From positions 10,986,933 through 11,050,932 of the forward strand of contig NC_092023.1 in NCBI RefSeq assembly GCF_042242105.1: a stretch of DNA of 64,000 bases. The letters run 5' to 3'. This DNA is from Pempheris klunzingeri (Eukaryota > Chordata > Actinopteri > Acropomatiformes > Pempheridae). Shown one piece after another: positions 47,794-62,400 of this stretch (position 1 is the stretch's first letter; each line of letters starts with the position of its first letter). Made by a program: the position numbers and the translations under genes. The notes under the pieces were generated by a model. It was not told where the DNA came from. It was given only the letters and a program-made list of their open reading frames with translations, and did no database searches.

Positions 47794-49169
47794 ACTTACC
47801 TCATGTTGAGTTATTGCTGTTACACCTACCTCCACACTGAGTGGACATTACAAAAGTAAATGTCATGATGACTGGTCCATTTATTTAGCGTAATTCACAG
47901 ACTTTCCAAAGCAAAGGAAAAGACGATGCCCGGTTTATGCTGAAGGGGTCACAATTGCTCAAGTTAATGAAGACACACACTGCAGTGCTTGTTACACAGG
48001 AATAAAGCACTTCAATCAGCAAGGCTTCAAACATAAATAGGCTAAATGCAACAAAGTTTCCACTGCTTGGAAAAATATTTCAGGACATTCAGGTGAATGC
48101 AGCGGTTATCATGCTGTGTTATAGTTCCATTTGTGTTTGCCATTTTGTCTCCAGGATGCACACCACCTCTGGACAATGAGAAAAAGACCTCTGGCTGCTA
48201 CATGCTCTGATATACACAAATTTGCCAGTTTATATGCTAAAACTAAATATAGTCTAATGCAATAGTATTGCAATAAATCCTGCCTTCATGAATGTTATAA
48301 TGTTACATTTTTGTTTGCATTAGAGAGGCATTAGTGCTGTTGAACTGTATTGTGTTAAATTGTGTTAAATTGACAGGTGTTTCTATTATTTTGTCTATCC
48401 TATTTTTATCAATGGGGGTAGGCTGAATAATATACAAACACATTATAGTTCTACAGCATCATAATAATATATATGAAAATATACTGTAATAAAAACCATG
48501 TTGAAATCTGGCAGAAAAAGCACTGTAAATGATTACTGATTCGTGGTTACACTATAAAATTGCCAGGTATTACAGAGTATCACAGCATTTTCAAAATCAC
48601 TTTGTTGTCTGAAAGTAATTACTATAGAGAAAACGTCCTCTTAATGTAGAGCACATAAAGTTGAGATGGAAGGCTGTGTGTTTGGTTTTGCAGTAAAAAA
48701 AAAAGCTCTGCCTCTAGATCGACCAATATGCTGACGCCGATGCACTCCAATCCGGCCTGGCTGTGCTGAGCTGGCCGATGTTGACAACATTGATGGAATG
48801 CATAAAGCTGTCCACCAACATCATTGACAAAACAGCTTCAGTTTATAGGCTGCAAATGAAAAAAAAAAAAGGAGAGAACAAAGAAAAGCTACTTCTAAGC
48901 CTCTCAATGACAAAGAAAGAGCACACAAACACACGTGCATCATACATACTGCACATACCTCACTTTACATGAAGCCCAGTGCTCAGGTGTTTCTCACTCA
49001 GTGCTATATTATTATGTAAATTTGTGACTCAAATATCCTTTTTTTTGTTCACCCTCAGGCACTTTGATGAGGGCCTGTATCGATGGCTCATCAGGTAAGA
49101 GACACTTCATGAGATGGACAGACATTCAGATGTTAATGCTTACAAAAAATGTGAAATGTCTAAATCAAA

Positions 49170-49249
<80 letters not shown>

Positions 49250-52200
49250 GTTTTATTGCCTTATATTTGGATTAATATGTGTTTAATACTGTATCTGTAA
49301 ATAATTGCACACTTGCTGCAAAGAGTTCATTGAACTTGTCAGTTCAGCCTTAAAAAAGGTGCCATTCTCCAGCTGCCTGCATCTTTCGTCATAATGGAAA
49401 AGGATGCCGCATTTGCATGCCGGCTTTCTCATGATTATGAGCTTGCATGTTGTTGGTGAATAGTTCTTCTGTTGTGCTGCTGTTCTCGCACCCTGGAGAA
49501 ATGCCTCCTTGTTTAATATGTGCATATGTGATGGGAGCATTATGTGTTTGCTCACTTGTACTTTGGGCAACGCACAATATTAGTTTGTCGGGTTTTAATG
49601 ATGCACACTCGGCTGAGTGCAGCCTATTGGGGGTTTATGGTCTGCTTGGTAGACGTGGGTTGCTACATTAAGGCAACACTACGGTTACACGGTTGTCAGG
49701 TAACACACTGTGATATTCTGTGAAATTAGCTAATTCGTTTTTGGGTTGACTGTCTTTTTTTCTTTTTGTGTATGATAGTATACATGTACATCTGCATTTC
49801 AGATGTTAAAGATGATTTTGAATTAAATATGCCATATCAGGCTGGTAAAGTGGCAGCAACTGATTTACTAAAGATCCCACAATTTAAATTGCAAATCCAA
49901 GTTTCCATTTTAATCCATGCCCATTGGAAAAAGAATCTGCTAATGGCATTACTTGCAATTATCCTGCTGCAGATGCAAAATGATACCCATGACACAATGC
50001 CCAGACGTTCCTTCGTGTGAAAGTGCTTTTAAAGAGGTTTTAATGCAGTTTTGAAATTCTGCTGAAATTGTCTGAAGAGCGCTAGATGAGTGTGTAGGTG
50101 TTAAATGATGAGCTCTACATGATTCACTGACACCTCGTCTCCCTGGGCAGCTAAGTGGCTCATTCTTTGCCATTAAATTGCGCTTTCCCTGCCTGTATGC
50201 CACCACATCTCAGGTTCTGTTTCCCACACAGTTATTGGTCAATGAAAGAGCTCTTACTGGCTGTTTGAATGAGTTATTACAGCTACATATGAGAAGGAGT
50301 GTTTGATCTCAAATCCTATGGAATAATAGTTGTAAATAAATAAGTGGGGGTGTGGGTTGTCAGTATTTAACTTCTGATTGCACTTTAAGTAAGAAAGGTC
50401 AAGCACACTATGTCTCTATAGCCAGCAGTAATAGGTGCCAAAGTCTCTAATTCCTACTGTGAAACTTTAAAGCCTGTATGTATGTATCTTGCGCCATCTG
50501 CTTGCTGTAGTCAGGTGTTACTTAACACGCTGATTATTCAGGTTGTGATGTATATATCAAAATTATCATATTTTGATTAACATCTGCTGAGAATCCGTCT
50601 TCATCTAAATAATTTAAAGACATGGATAGGTACTCAGTATGTTCAGGTATTCAGCTTGCTCTTGCTCCAGCACTCTGGTTCCTCTCCATCTGTTTCTGCA
50701 CCTACTTTCATCCTCCAATATGGGCAAGCTGGCCACTCTATTTAAGGCTTAGAAAATGCTGGCTCATCTTTCAGGAACATTGATTTGCCACAGGGTGGCT
50801 GAGATAATTAGTTCCCAGCTACACTAGACAGAACGTGATGTTTGTTTCTACTGTAAGTGTGTTGGAGTGATGTAGCATGTTGAGACCCTCAGTACCTCTG
50901 GGACAGACCAGCTTTCTCACAATATCTGTGACCATTTTTCTTCACCACATGAACCACATTCGTTACTGATTGGTGGGATATTATTTACATCATGTGAGCG
51001 ATCACATGATGTGACTGCTACTTCTTACCAGGTGTGGTTAAATCTCATTTAAACGTAGTGAAATTACAGGCATGAGTTTTGTGCCAGATATTTTCTGTTC
51101 TGTTTGAGAAATAACATCATGAAAAACATTGCAGTCTGCGTGTCCTCAATTTATTAACCAAGTTGTTGAGGAGATCAGTCCATACCCAACCAAAACATGA
51201 AGACGGAGCCAGCTCAAGTGGTGAAGAACAATCAATTTGATGGAGAAAGTAGGTTAAATGTGTGTCAAGAGTTTGTTTGGTATCATAAAAAAACACTTTG
51301 GTATCATTAACCCAGTTGCAGCATTATTAACAACTTGGAGGGATTGATATTCCCTGGAGTGCATCTATTTTTGCAGTGAGAGTTGTTTATTTGATTAAAA
51401 ATCAATGAACATCATGGGATCATTTGACAGGCGGAGCAGGTCATTGGTGCTTTGTGGTACAGTTTTTAACCCCCTTTGTTTTACATCCCTTTACTATCTG
51501 TCTGTTGTTATCACCATTTATCTACTGTTTTCTTGGCGTTTCTTAGAAGATGCATTTTTCTTGTCTTGTACTCATGTTCCAGATACATCTATGTGCCATT
51601 AGGAGGTGCACGACATGGTCATCTTTACAAAATGTTATCCACTGGCCTTGCGTTTGGATTCGTTTGCCTCTGGCACGGTGGCCATGACTACTTACAATAC
51701 TGGGCCCTGATGAATTGGGCCGGAGTTCTGGTGGAAAATGGACTGAAGTCTGTTTTTGCATCATCCTTCATTCACTCCATTATTGTAAGTTTGATATCCA
51801 AGCATTTACCTCAGACAGTGCAAAGGCATTATGTTATAAGAAATTAATATTGTATATAGATATAATTCCAATTCCAATATAATGGATGTTCAGTAAAGAT
51901 GTGTGGACATCATGAAATCTCTTCCTGTAGCCAGAAATAAAGGGGTCATGTAATCTGACTTAATAAGCGATAATGCCTGGAGCTACTACAGTAAGTACAG
52001 ACAGGAGACAAACTAGTTGGATTGTGTCACATCTAATTAATATGTACAGTTAACAGCCAACATCAGTGTGAGTAAAAGTCTGTTTGCAACACATTAACAA
52101 TAGAGATGTTCAGGCTATTCTTGCTTCTTTGGGCCTGTAGCTTTGGGAGAGAGGTTCATGCTCTCTAAATAGCAATAAAATCTGATGGCATACTGTGTAA

Positions 52201-55200
52201 TCCTCCTAGTTTATGGTCTCACAGTTCATTAGTGGAAGGTGCTTGGCTGTTCTTTGTTTCTCAGATTTGTGGTTCTCTTGCAATTTACTTATTCATTTAC
52301 TGATTTCCCAGGAGCGGAATTTCTCTGAGGCAATGGAGAGGCGTTGCATTGCCCTTCTCTCTGCCTTCTCCACTGCCATGCTCATCCTCTCTAATCTTGT
52401 GTTCCTTGGGGGGATACATGTCGGCAGAATCTTCTGGAAGCGCGTCTTCATTCAAGGTAAATTGCCCTCCACAGCAGGATGTGTGCGTGCCTTTACTTTT
52501 GCAAGATTGTTTTACTGTTTGAAATTCATTTCCATTTTGGAATATCACTCATGCAGCCTGTTATTTGATTGTTGAGTTGCATTATTGGAAAATTTTGCAT
52601 TGTCCTTCAGTGGTGACAGCAACTAAAATCTAAAGCAACAGTCAGAGAGAGGCCAGCTCACATAGGCAGAAAATAAAACCATAAATAAAATATAATAAAA
52701 TGATTAAAAATGCCGCTGTTCAGTAAGTCTGTATATTCAGCAGTATTTTCAGTGGATTTGATGCTCTCCTTATACTGGGGCATTTTCTACATCTGCATGG
52801 GCAAACTCTCCCTAATGGAGAGGCATCTGCTTTGTGGTTGCGCTAGTCCCTGTTTTGCTCTGTGTCTTTATTTGGCTCATTTGGTACCTCAAGCAAGATG
52901 GCAGGCCCTCCGAAAGCCTTCCTATGCATGAAAAGCAGTCTCGTGGGGTGGGCACAGAGTCAGTGCCGGAAGCTCAGCTCAGTTCTGATACGTCATCATA
53001 TAAGATATATGATTTATTAACAAGAACTTATAATTAATGCTGAAGTATAGTGCATTGTTCACTAATTTTTAAAGCAGCATTAATTGCCTTTTTTTGGTGA
53101 GCAGGGACAGTGAAACATTCTATAAAACGCAAAAGTGACATTAACTTATAAAGCTGGTAGTGTTGTGTGTTACTGTGGCATACATTTTCCTGTTCACAGA
53201 TCAACATTAGCATTTATTTGAAGTTGTGTTTCTGGCCTCCCAATGAATGTAGTTCCAGTAGTCACTCTCCTTGTAGCTCTTTCTTTTTCTTTAAACTTTG
53301 TTTTTATTGTTTTTTTTTGACAAAAGCAGAACTGACAGATCACGATACGGTGAAATGCTTTACATCGAGTTAACAGAATATAAAAAGAAACTGGGTTACA
53401 GTATGAAGGTCTGTGGATCGTTTGTGTCCACAATTGTCCTTTTAGATCAGGAGGTCATTATGGTCCATGGCTTTAACTTGTGTGTGTGTACCTTGTAGCT
53501 CTTTCCATGCATCAACTCCCAAGGGAAATATCTGGATCTTTAGTTTAAATCTAATTACTCCAATGTGTTTCCCTAGCCAGGTGCTACCTTGGTCTGACTG
53601 CCGTTTGGTATCCGGCTGGTGGAGTACAGTCTGTATATCATAGCTTTTTATGCTGAAAACAGCTGCAGCTGCAAAAAAATGATGATGAGACCATGAGACT
53701 GAATCAGAACCATAAAGTTGCGAGCCGAAAGATGCTAAATCGCTCTGTAGAGCTGAGAAAGACTGGGTGATAATTCTCTGTGGGTTAGTTACTACGAGCA
53801 ACCCCTTTTACATTACACAGGGTGTAAGATGTGTGCAGCCTTAAATTAGACTAGCATTACATTTCTGGAAACTCATATATGCTTTCTTTGTGTTAAGATA
53901 AATTGGTACCAATTTGAATGTTTGATTTGGTGTCGTCAGGGTTAAAGTTCAAGCAGCCAGGTGTAAAATCTGAACGATCAACATGAAAGGTACCGCTGTT
54001 ATGAGTTTCAGATTCTCTGCAAATGAGTACAATTGCTCAAGTAGGTGAAACGGGATTCTGCCAGGGATCATTTTTATAGTCTTACACCCAGTATCTCTCT
54101 TTTTGTACAAATCCAGTTGTTTCAGATTAAATTGCTCAGTAAATCTGTGTTGTATTAAAAAGAAACCTTTCAACCTGTTGCTCACCTCATACTCTCTGTT
54201 TCACCCTTGTCTTTATCGGGTCTTCAGATTAAGACGTTTCTCTTCCAATTATGTCACAGTCTTTGGCCTCTTAAAGTCGAGCCTTAGCAGCCTGCCAAAA
54301 TTCATATTCCTGTCACCAGCGAAGCTTTATTGTGACAGCAAAGAAACGTTGGAAGCCTGGCAGACTCGTAGCAAATTGTGTGTAACATACATCTTCCAGC
54401 ACTCCTGACCCCTTTCACACCCACAAGTCTGTAGAATTCCTCTAAATAAATGAAGAGAAACCTAAAAATAAGAACAGTGTGTTTGAAAATACCATTTCTG
54501 CTGTGAATTATTCAGAGTAAGGACAAGAAACTAAACTCAGAATCTCAGTTTGCTTTTATGTAGATTCATTCGGACTATTGAAAAATGAATCCATGACATG
54601 GAAGTGCCTGAAGTTTACCTCAAAATTTTAAACTGAACAATTTTGATTATTTTGTTGCTTTCACTGAGTGCTTGTGTTTTTTTAACTTTAAACCGAATTA
54701 TTATGGATCCACCAGAAATATTTGAAGCCATTCTTTGTGTCTGCACAATAAACCACAGAGGGAGAGTTGTGGTTTGCTCCATTAACAGAAGATCAATACT
54801 TTTAAATCAGCCTGTGTGGCATTTTTACTGGCGCAGGCAGTGGCGTAATTGCACTCTGACCTCTCTGGTATAAAAACCAAATTCCTAATCGCACTGTGCC
54901 TGTAGTCGTATATGTTAACTGAGGGTGTATGAAGTGCCTCCTTGAGTTGCACATGTGTTTGTCTGTTATCTTCACATGCCACCTGATAGCCCCCCATGTA
55001 AGATGACAAAGGGAGGTGTTACAATTGTGAAATACCAGTAGACACAGCGCTGATAATAGCTCGAATGAAAACACCTTTACCTTCCTATCTCATTTCAGTG
55101 GCTATGTTTTAAAGTTAAGACAGCAGCAGACAGACATTGGCATCTCTAGGGCAATGCCACTAGCATGGCTATAAAAAGCCTGCATTTGCTGACCCACACA

Positions 55201-56433
55201 CGAGCGGTCCCTTGTTTCTATCACTCCAATGATAATGTATTCGGAGAAAAGGAAGAGTCAAACCTACAAGTTGTCAGCTTCAACTTTCCTTAGAAGCAAA
55301 GTCCGTCTGATCACTAATCAGCTTTATATTTACTTTTGAGTTGCCTCCCTGCGGGTGACCTCTTCACCTCATCTGAACTCGAAACGCTCTGTTAATCAAG
55401 TGGCAAAAGAAACAGTGGTGTAATTACGGCACTGTTTGATTAGAGCCATAGAAACATGCAACTGGAGCAAATAGGTTATTCATCCACTCCATCTCTTTGC
55501 CAGGGCTTCGAAATTAGTTTTCTTTCAAATGGCAACAGCTCTGGTACGTTTCAAAATTGGAAGTAGGTCTGACACATTTCTCAGTTGCGGCCAAAAGTTC
55601 CTCGCATTTGGCTATGCTTCCTTTATGTTCTGCTTTTCACTCTTGGTTAGTTTGAAGTCAGTAAAAGCAAAAGCTGGATGACTGGTTGTAGGATATAGTT
55701 CACACTGAGGGTGTTAATGAAATTTACATACCTGCAAAGACAAAACGCTGGGACCACTTGGCACCATGGCTAGGCTTGCTCATGGTGCACGCAGGGCTCC
55801 GAGCTAAAAGGCTTTGAATGATTCATTTAGATGTCAGAAATGCATAATATTCCAAAAAGTGCACATGAAAATGATTTAAATTCTGTCTAATGTGATTAAA
55901 CTAACAGTAATTATTAGCTGGCATTCACATCATCAACATCATACAGGCTCTTTTTAAAGACAAATGCAAACAGTGCCATTATGCTAATTTCCTGCATAAG
56001 TGCTGTGTTGTGCAAACTTAGCCCATGTAACCGCTCTTTTCCACAGATGGTAAACTGACAGTACAGCTGTGCATAAAGCAGTCCATGTGTATGTGAATTA
56101 GATTTTGACATGAATAGAAAAGAATAGACCATTGAAAAGCATTGTGGGTGCAGGTGCAGGTTACTGAGATAATCTGGAGGCAAGCCAGTTGGGGAGGAGG
56201 TGCAGACAGCTGTCTTTACCTGCCTGCGCAACCCTCTAAGAAGCAGCTATAAATAGAAAAGGAGAATAAGCGTAACAAAATACAGTGCAGCAGAGAGAGT
56301 TGGTTAAACTATTATTCTTATCTCTGACATTGTTCTTTTAATTTCAGGCTGGTCTACCATGGCCCCACCTATGCTGGCTTTCCTCTACTGCTTTGCTCAG
56401 ATCGGGCTTGAATGGACTTCTCACCCACCATGA
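43808..56433 (+). CDS. hhat: Hedgehog acyltransferase (Skinny hedgehog), MBOAT enzyme
   Basis: Eleven coding exons: 43808-43928, 44017-44081, 44268-44381, 44476-44670, 45784-45996, 46382-46559, 47321-47471, 49059-49094, 51583-51784, 52312-52456, 56348-56433. They join in frame to 501 aa (human 493). HHAT is a multi-pass ER membrane enzyme that attaches palmitate to the N-terminal Cys of Hedgehog ligands. Key residues sit exactly ten positions later than in human: Cys334 (heme-ligand position, in LPRCVSIMYSFTGMW), Asp349 (RHFDEGLYRW) and catalytic His389 in LWHGGHDYLQYW. SFGSHLYSFYQLHRFSKEHE and SDFEWTFWTEWAKK near the N-terminus and LILSNLVFLGG near the end identify HHAT rather than HHATL, which lacks the active His. 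Exon 8 is only 36 nt. Introns 8 and 10 are long (2.5 and 3.9 kb) and rich in repeats. It converges on kcnh1, as in human 1q32. Confidence 0.97.
47761..47791. repeat. (AC)n microsatellite in hhat intron 7
   Basis: About 15 AC units. Confidence 0.94.
48250..48440. mobile_element. Diverged relative of the 1387-1780 transposon, in hhat intron 7
   Basis: Shared, in the same order, with the element at 1387-1780: 'ccttcatga' plus 'taatgtt', 'ctgttgaactg(t/a)attgtg', then 'gtgtttctattattttgtc' and 'ggta' before 'aataa'. The terminal TTTATTAGGTACACC ends are missing or unrecognisable, so this is a decayed partial copy. Confidence 0.6.
49170..49249. repeat. (ATCT)20 tetranucleotide microsatellite in hhat intron 8
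   Basis: Some twenty uninterrupted ATCT units, starting 75 bases after the 36-nt exon 8 donor. The Ile/Tyr/Leu/Ser repeat ORF across it is an artefact. Confidence 0.97.
55110..55182. mobile_element. Terminal fragment of the percomorph-type repeat in hhat intron 10
   Basis: The phrases 'gacagacattggcatctcta' and 'ccactagcatggctataaaa' resemble the end of the repeat family seen at 16270-16430 and 20795-21185. Confidence 0.5.
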
Positions 56434-59400
56434 GTCACCTTGACTTTGTATCAGAGTGAGAATTCCTGCTACCGGACAACCAGAACAGCCTGCTGAGTCC
56501 AGTGTCGCGTCCTCACCACCCAGAGTCTCTGTGGCGATCCTGGCTCGTAGCCACAGAACCTGTCCAAGCCTGGCTGAAGTGCTGCTGAGCAGCCAGTTTT
56601 CACTGTCTGTGAGCTCAGACTTAAAGGATCAGTGTTTCTCAGATCAGTGATTCTTTCTAAGGAGAGTTTCCTGTACTTGTACGAAATTAAAGTGCGCACA
56701 GGCTCTAATAGAATGAGCCTAAAGCTGTAAATTCAGGACAGTCTCTGATAGCGTACCCTATAAGCTTCACCGAATCACCCTAAATGTGTCTTGGTTATAT
56801 GTCTCTGATAAGGTATTGCTCAGTGGTGCAGAAAGCTGGAGAAATGCTAATTTCATATTTACAGGCCTCCTTTAGCTCGCCACAAAAGCAGTTGTGCATT
56901 CAGAGGTAGACAATAGGCTCAGAGCTCTGAATAGAGCAGCAGGACCCTGATCAATGTCATTATTTCCTCCACAGGTGTAATTTGGGTGAAGTAGAATGAC
57001 ACTAATATAACTAGATGTAATGCTCAAAAGCTTTGGGGGGACTAGACTGCAGCTTTTAATTCAGCACAGTAACAATGGTAGGTGACATTTATCCACTGGA
57101 ATGCTGAGGAAAGCTATTTTTTTAGCAAGAATGAAAAAAAAAGCCAGCTGTACTTTGTTATATATCACCTTGTGTCAAAATGTCAACGTTACAATGACTC
57201 AGGCCACGCTTGGATTAAAGCCTTTTATTTCAAGTTTCATGATTATGAATATCCATCCATGTTATAATGGATAACCATACTGTACGTGATGCAGTCAGTC
57301 ATTTGTATTTACGTCCTGATTAAACACTGTGTAGGGTTCTGATACGTACAAGTTAGGACAATGTAGATGCATGACTGTTTTTGGGATTGTTGAAAGAGTT
57401 AACCCGTCAGGCTATCATAAATCAACTCATGAAACTCTTCCACAACTCGTCAACTTTTCAAAGTTGACGGCATATCTTTATACAGACAGTTTTGAACCAG
57501 TGTGTTGAAAGAATGAAGCTGGTGTAAAAGCAAATCCTGCGAAAAGACCAAAACCAACAATGCGTTTGTCACATTTCTCAATACCTTCCAACTTTCTTAC
57601 CCTGTCTGTGGCATCTTTACATCTTTAAAAGTGGGTCAAAAACATATAGTAAAATTAAGTAATTTCCTAAAACAGCTGGGCACTGTAGTTTTTAGCAAAT
57701 TACTCAAACAGGAGTAAATGGTGGATTTGTTGGACAATTATCTGGGTTAGAGCTGCAATAGACAGTCAATTAACCATCTGTCAATTGACAGAAAATTAAT
57801 CAGGAACTAACCAGGAGCTAATCTATACATTTCTTTAAGCAGAAGTGCTGAACTTTTTCTGGTTCTGGTTATAATATTATTGTAGACTGAATATCTATAG
57901 GATCCACTCACCTTGGAAAAATTAGAACGAAATTTGCACAGACATTTTCTATACCAAACAATCAATTAATCAAGAAAATAATCGACAGATTAATCAATAA
58001 CAGAAATAATCAGTTTGACCACTGAGCCGTAGCTCTGTTTCGCACTGAAAGTATAAACAGTTCTTGGTGATAAGTTACTCATCTTGACGGTGTTCGTCAC
58101 CAGTTTTTTAGCTTATCTGTGCCTTTTTGTCTTTAGAGCTTAGAAAGTGTGATGTGGCAGAAACCATCTGACCCTCTTACTATTCACAGAACACAGTAAG
58201 AAAAGCAAACGAAGAATTTCTGAATTTTAAGTCAGAGGTGCCATCACTTAGACTCATTAACAGTAACCTGTCACGTTGCCACTAGTTTTTTCTGTCAGCA
58301 TACTATCTTACCTTCACTTGTATCTACATCTCCTTACAGTTAAAGCTACTTTGTCAGTAAATAATAAAAGTCCTGTGTAATCTGGAGTCTGTCCTGTGAG
58401 CCTCGTGTGTTTCCATTAGTTGATTTCTGTTCACGGGATTATCATCATCTTTAAGTAGGATCAATGTGAGCGGGAGTCTGTGAGGAATCCTCTTAAATGA
58501 GCACAAAACTGTGAGGTTTATCTGACATAAGAAGATCAGCAGGAGAATACACCTGCTGAGTTACACTTTCTTGGTGAAGTGCTCTTAACGCTGGCAGGGG
58601 AGCTAAAAAACACAGAATGGATGCTACTCAGTGCCAAGTATTCCTAAAAGAGAAAAGACAGGGTACAGTTTGTATAAAATATTTATTATGAATAGTACAG
58701 TATGTCACAGTTCATAACAAAGAGCTCCCATTGTGCTTGAAATAATTACATTTCTCATCACATGACGTGAACATAAAGGCATGTGCATATTACATAAACC
58801 ATACACCAAATTTCAAACTTTTCTCTTTCTTAAGAATCTAAACATTGCAATATATATTTGTGCATATATGTGTGTAGGATTTATAACTAGGCAGCTTTCT
58901 GGAGCTGACCACAAAAATAGTTCTGTGTTCAAATTGTTTCAAAGGAGCGACAGTAATTTGGATATTTAACACTTCTTTTCTCACTACAGGCCTGGAAAAG
59001 GAGTATGGGGCAATATTATGAAGGCACAGTGTTGCATGCTTCTCAGTAGCGATCAAAGGTAATGACTTTAATAATATTAGGGTAAATGTAATGAAGCGGT
59101 AGTGCTGTACTGTTAATGTCCTTGTAACTTGATAGCTTAAGTCTTTCATAGCTTTTGAAGAATGTTGCAGCACAGAACTACATATTGCTTTCAGGGATGT
59201 TGTCTCTAAATTTTAGAGTGCAGCTACGTCCCATTTTGGTAAAAACACTCCACCTCTTTAGATAGGAATGGGTGAAGGTGTCCTCCATTTGCCATATCTT
59301 TGTTGTTGAGCTGCGTTCAACAAATAAAATCTGATTTTCAGCTGAACTTAGAGTGTAAATATGACCAGTCACATAATAAGTATACATAGTAAGAATACCT

Positions 59401-62400
59401 CCAACAAAAAAGACCAAGCTTACAAGATTTATAGGTTATGGCCTTTAAAAATAAAATTATAAATATACTTTACAAATGTTACCAATTCTGTCATTCATCT
59501 GTGTCATTGGTGGCGTGAAGTGCCGTTTATTGTGGCTAAAATGAAAATAATCCATGATAGGAAACTTCAAAGAGAACAATTTACACTTTTCACAATGTAA
59601 AACCTATTAAATAAATATTTTCCATGTGGGTTCAGTATGGTTGAATCACATGCGTAATAACAGTCAGCACCCAATTATGTTGCTCTTAGTAAATCCAAAC
59701 CATGGTGACAGTAATTAAAAGTAATCTCAACCAAGTCCTTTGAGGAACCTCGTATGAAACGCAAAAATGTATCACTTACAAGAACAGATTTTGACATTTA
59801 TCACCGTGACGCTGTCACTGATTATTAATCTGAATAGGAAAGAAGTTTCAGCGCAGTTGTAGGTTAATGAAATGAAATATGTCAGACATCAGTTTTAAGT
59901 CACTGTGTGCACTGAACTCAGTCTAAGCTACGGAGAAGTGAAGTGACGGTGTATTAATCATGTAACAACCTTTTACCAAATAGCTCTGTAGATTTAAACA
60001 TGTCAAAGAATCTGAAGGTCGATTCTGTTGCTTAGAGAAAGACGCCGTCTGCCATTATATAATTCTTCGATCCTAAGTTTCACCAGAGTGGCTACATTTC
60101 TCAGCGACACTGCCTCTCTCTGCCTCCTTTCAATTTCTGAACTTCTTACTCGTGTGTGAGCTGCAGCTATATGAATTCAGTGCGATAGAGAAATCATAGC
60201 AAGATGATTTAAGTGCTTTTGAAAACAGACCCATAAAGACCCACAAACACTGCCTTGCAACCAAATGAGATCCCACTTCTGTGATGGCATGCCTGTTTAT
60301 TTTTAGTAAGCTGAATTTTTGATGGAAATGGAGCAACAGAATGTGTTAGAGAAAAACCTCAGTGTCTTTTTTTTTCCCTCTCAGCTGTGTCCATCTCAGC
60401 TTGTCTTGATAAGAGAGAAAGCATGCAGGGAACATAAATTATCCATATGAATAATAAATAATATAGAATAATGGTTATTTCTTGCCATGTAGGAGAATAC
60501 TTTTACTGTGTATTAAAGATACATTCAAGCAGACCAGTCAAGCTCAAAGCACTGTGAAAACCCAAAACACTGTTGAGTTCTGGTCTACAGTTAAAAACAA
60601 ATATTTGTTTTAGAAATATAAGTGTGACTATTAATATCAGCGATATAATACAGTATTACTACTGACTGCAATCAATTTATTATTATCATTATAAGCAATT
60701 TGAACAAACTTAGAAATCTAGAAAACTGCAAAAACAGTTTGATTGTTTCAAAAATGAGTTGTTTACTGAATATTATTAGATTTTCTGCAACCCTACCGAC
60801 GATATTGTAGCACAAAATTCTACTGTAACAGCTAAATATGAATAATTATTGCTTGATACCAGAACTCATAACTTCGCTTTTCTTGATGTTTGATGCATTT
60901 TTTTTCTGTGGACATAATGATGAGTATGTTATAATATGAATGAATTAATGATTTCCACAAAAATGCTCTAAAACACATTTCTTCTGATGTCTGATCTGTT
61001 TTGTTTCCAAGAGAGTTTTTATAATTTGGGAACGGCTTAGCCATGGGGAAAGGAGGACATATTTAATTTCTGTGGAGTTAATTTATGGTCTGAAACAAGC
61101 CTAATCTAAATCTATTTTTAGATTGGTTTTTTAAAACATTAATTTTGTCATTGAGTTAGTTTGTAGCTCTACAATTGAAGTGTTAAAAAGTAAAACAAAG
61201 TTACAATATAAAGAGAAAGTCACTTACTGTCTACTTCCTGCTGGACATTTATTTGATCTAATTTGGATTACTCTGTCCAGGTCTGGTGTGTGTCAGTTCA
61301 TTAGAAGGAAGATTTTATTTAACATTTATAAACTTAATTAACTAAAATAAAAATACAAGAAATTCTAAAATGTTTTTGTGTGTCATACATTTGTGCGATT
61401 GATGTTACACAGCTGCATGAAATTGTTTAAATCTTAGGAATGCTTGTTTTTCCATTTTTCTATTACCATCCAATGGCCATCTCTCAGTAAAGGTGCATTT
61501 AGAGAAGTGAAGTGAAGAGAAAACAAGCTGACATCGCCTCTATATATAATGGCCAGAGCCGAACAAAGCCATCAGAGTCCTGAAAGAGGTTGGCTGCAAA
61601 GCAAACACTTGGATCTTTGCCCATTATGAATTAATAAAAAACTTGTGTGTTGCATCGTTATGGGATATTATTTTTTCTCAAGTGAATGTGAAGACAGACA
61701 CATTAAATCATGCATGCTAGCTCGTGTAACAAATGCAAAAATGTGGCTATTGAGGGCAAACATTGCTAAAACAGGTTCCAGTGACTTTATCTAGGTTTGT
61801 TTACATGAGCAGTCCTGCACTTTGAAGTTCTTATTTTACATGAATAAATATTATTTTAGAAATATTGTGCAACATGACATTCCTTACTATGTTATTGACA
61901 TTTCTTAAAATAAGGGGCACAGCCACTCTCAGCTCCACCTGCACTACCTAATTATGCAAGTGCCTGGCTCTCATACAATATGTATGTAACTATGTGGTTG
62001 TGGTGTTCATATATGAGATTCACAAATACTGGCTATCAGGATAGATGGATAACTTGCTCACTGCAGCCACATTAGTTAGAATTGCATTCCATTTGTCATC
62101 AAGCCCATCTATATATGGTTTATTGAAATTAAAAGTTCTGCTGAAAGATGTCTTTGAAAATCAGATTGCTTGGCCAGAGTTATCTGTTGTATAATTCATA
62201 ATGATCCCGGCAGTTGATATATTAAAAGACTTCATCAATTGCTTGAGGAAATTACTCTGAGAGTGTTTCAACGTCTGCAAAGATTGTCGTGGTGAAATAA
62301 TGCAAACGACTTGCTGTGTGGCCTCAATTAATCAAATATGCACCATCTGCAATGTGAGGCACGTCTATTTTATGTGACATGCAAAGAATCTCATACAAAT

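Noticed and set aside
49064-49300. ORF with (Ile-Tyr-Leu-Ser)n repeats
   Set aside because: Translation of the (ATCT)n microsatellite in hhat intron 8.
43808-56433. HHATL (the hhat-like gene) as identity for the acyltransferase
   Set aside because: The catalytic His and the HHAT-specific Cys and Asp are all present, and the neighbour is kcnh1.
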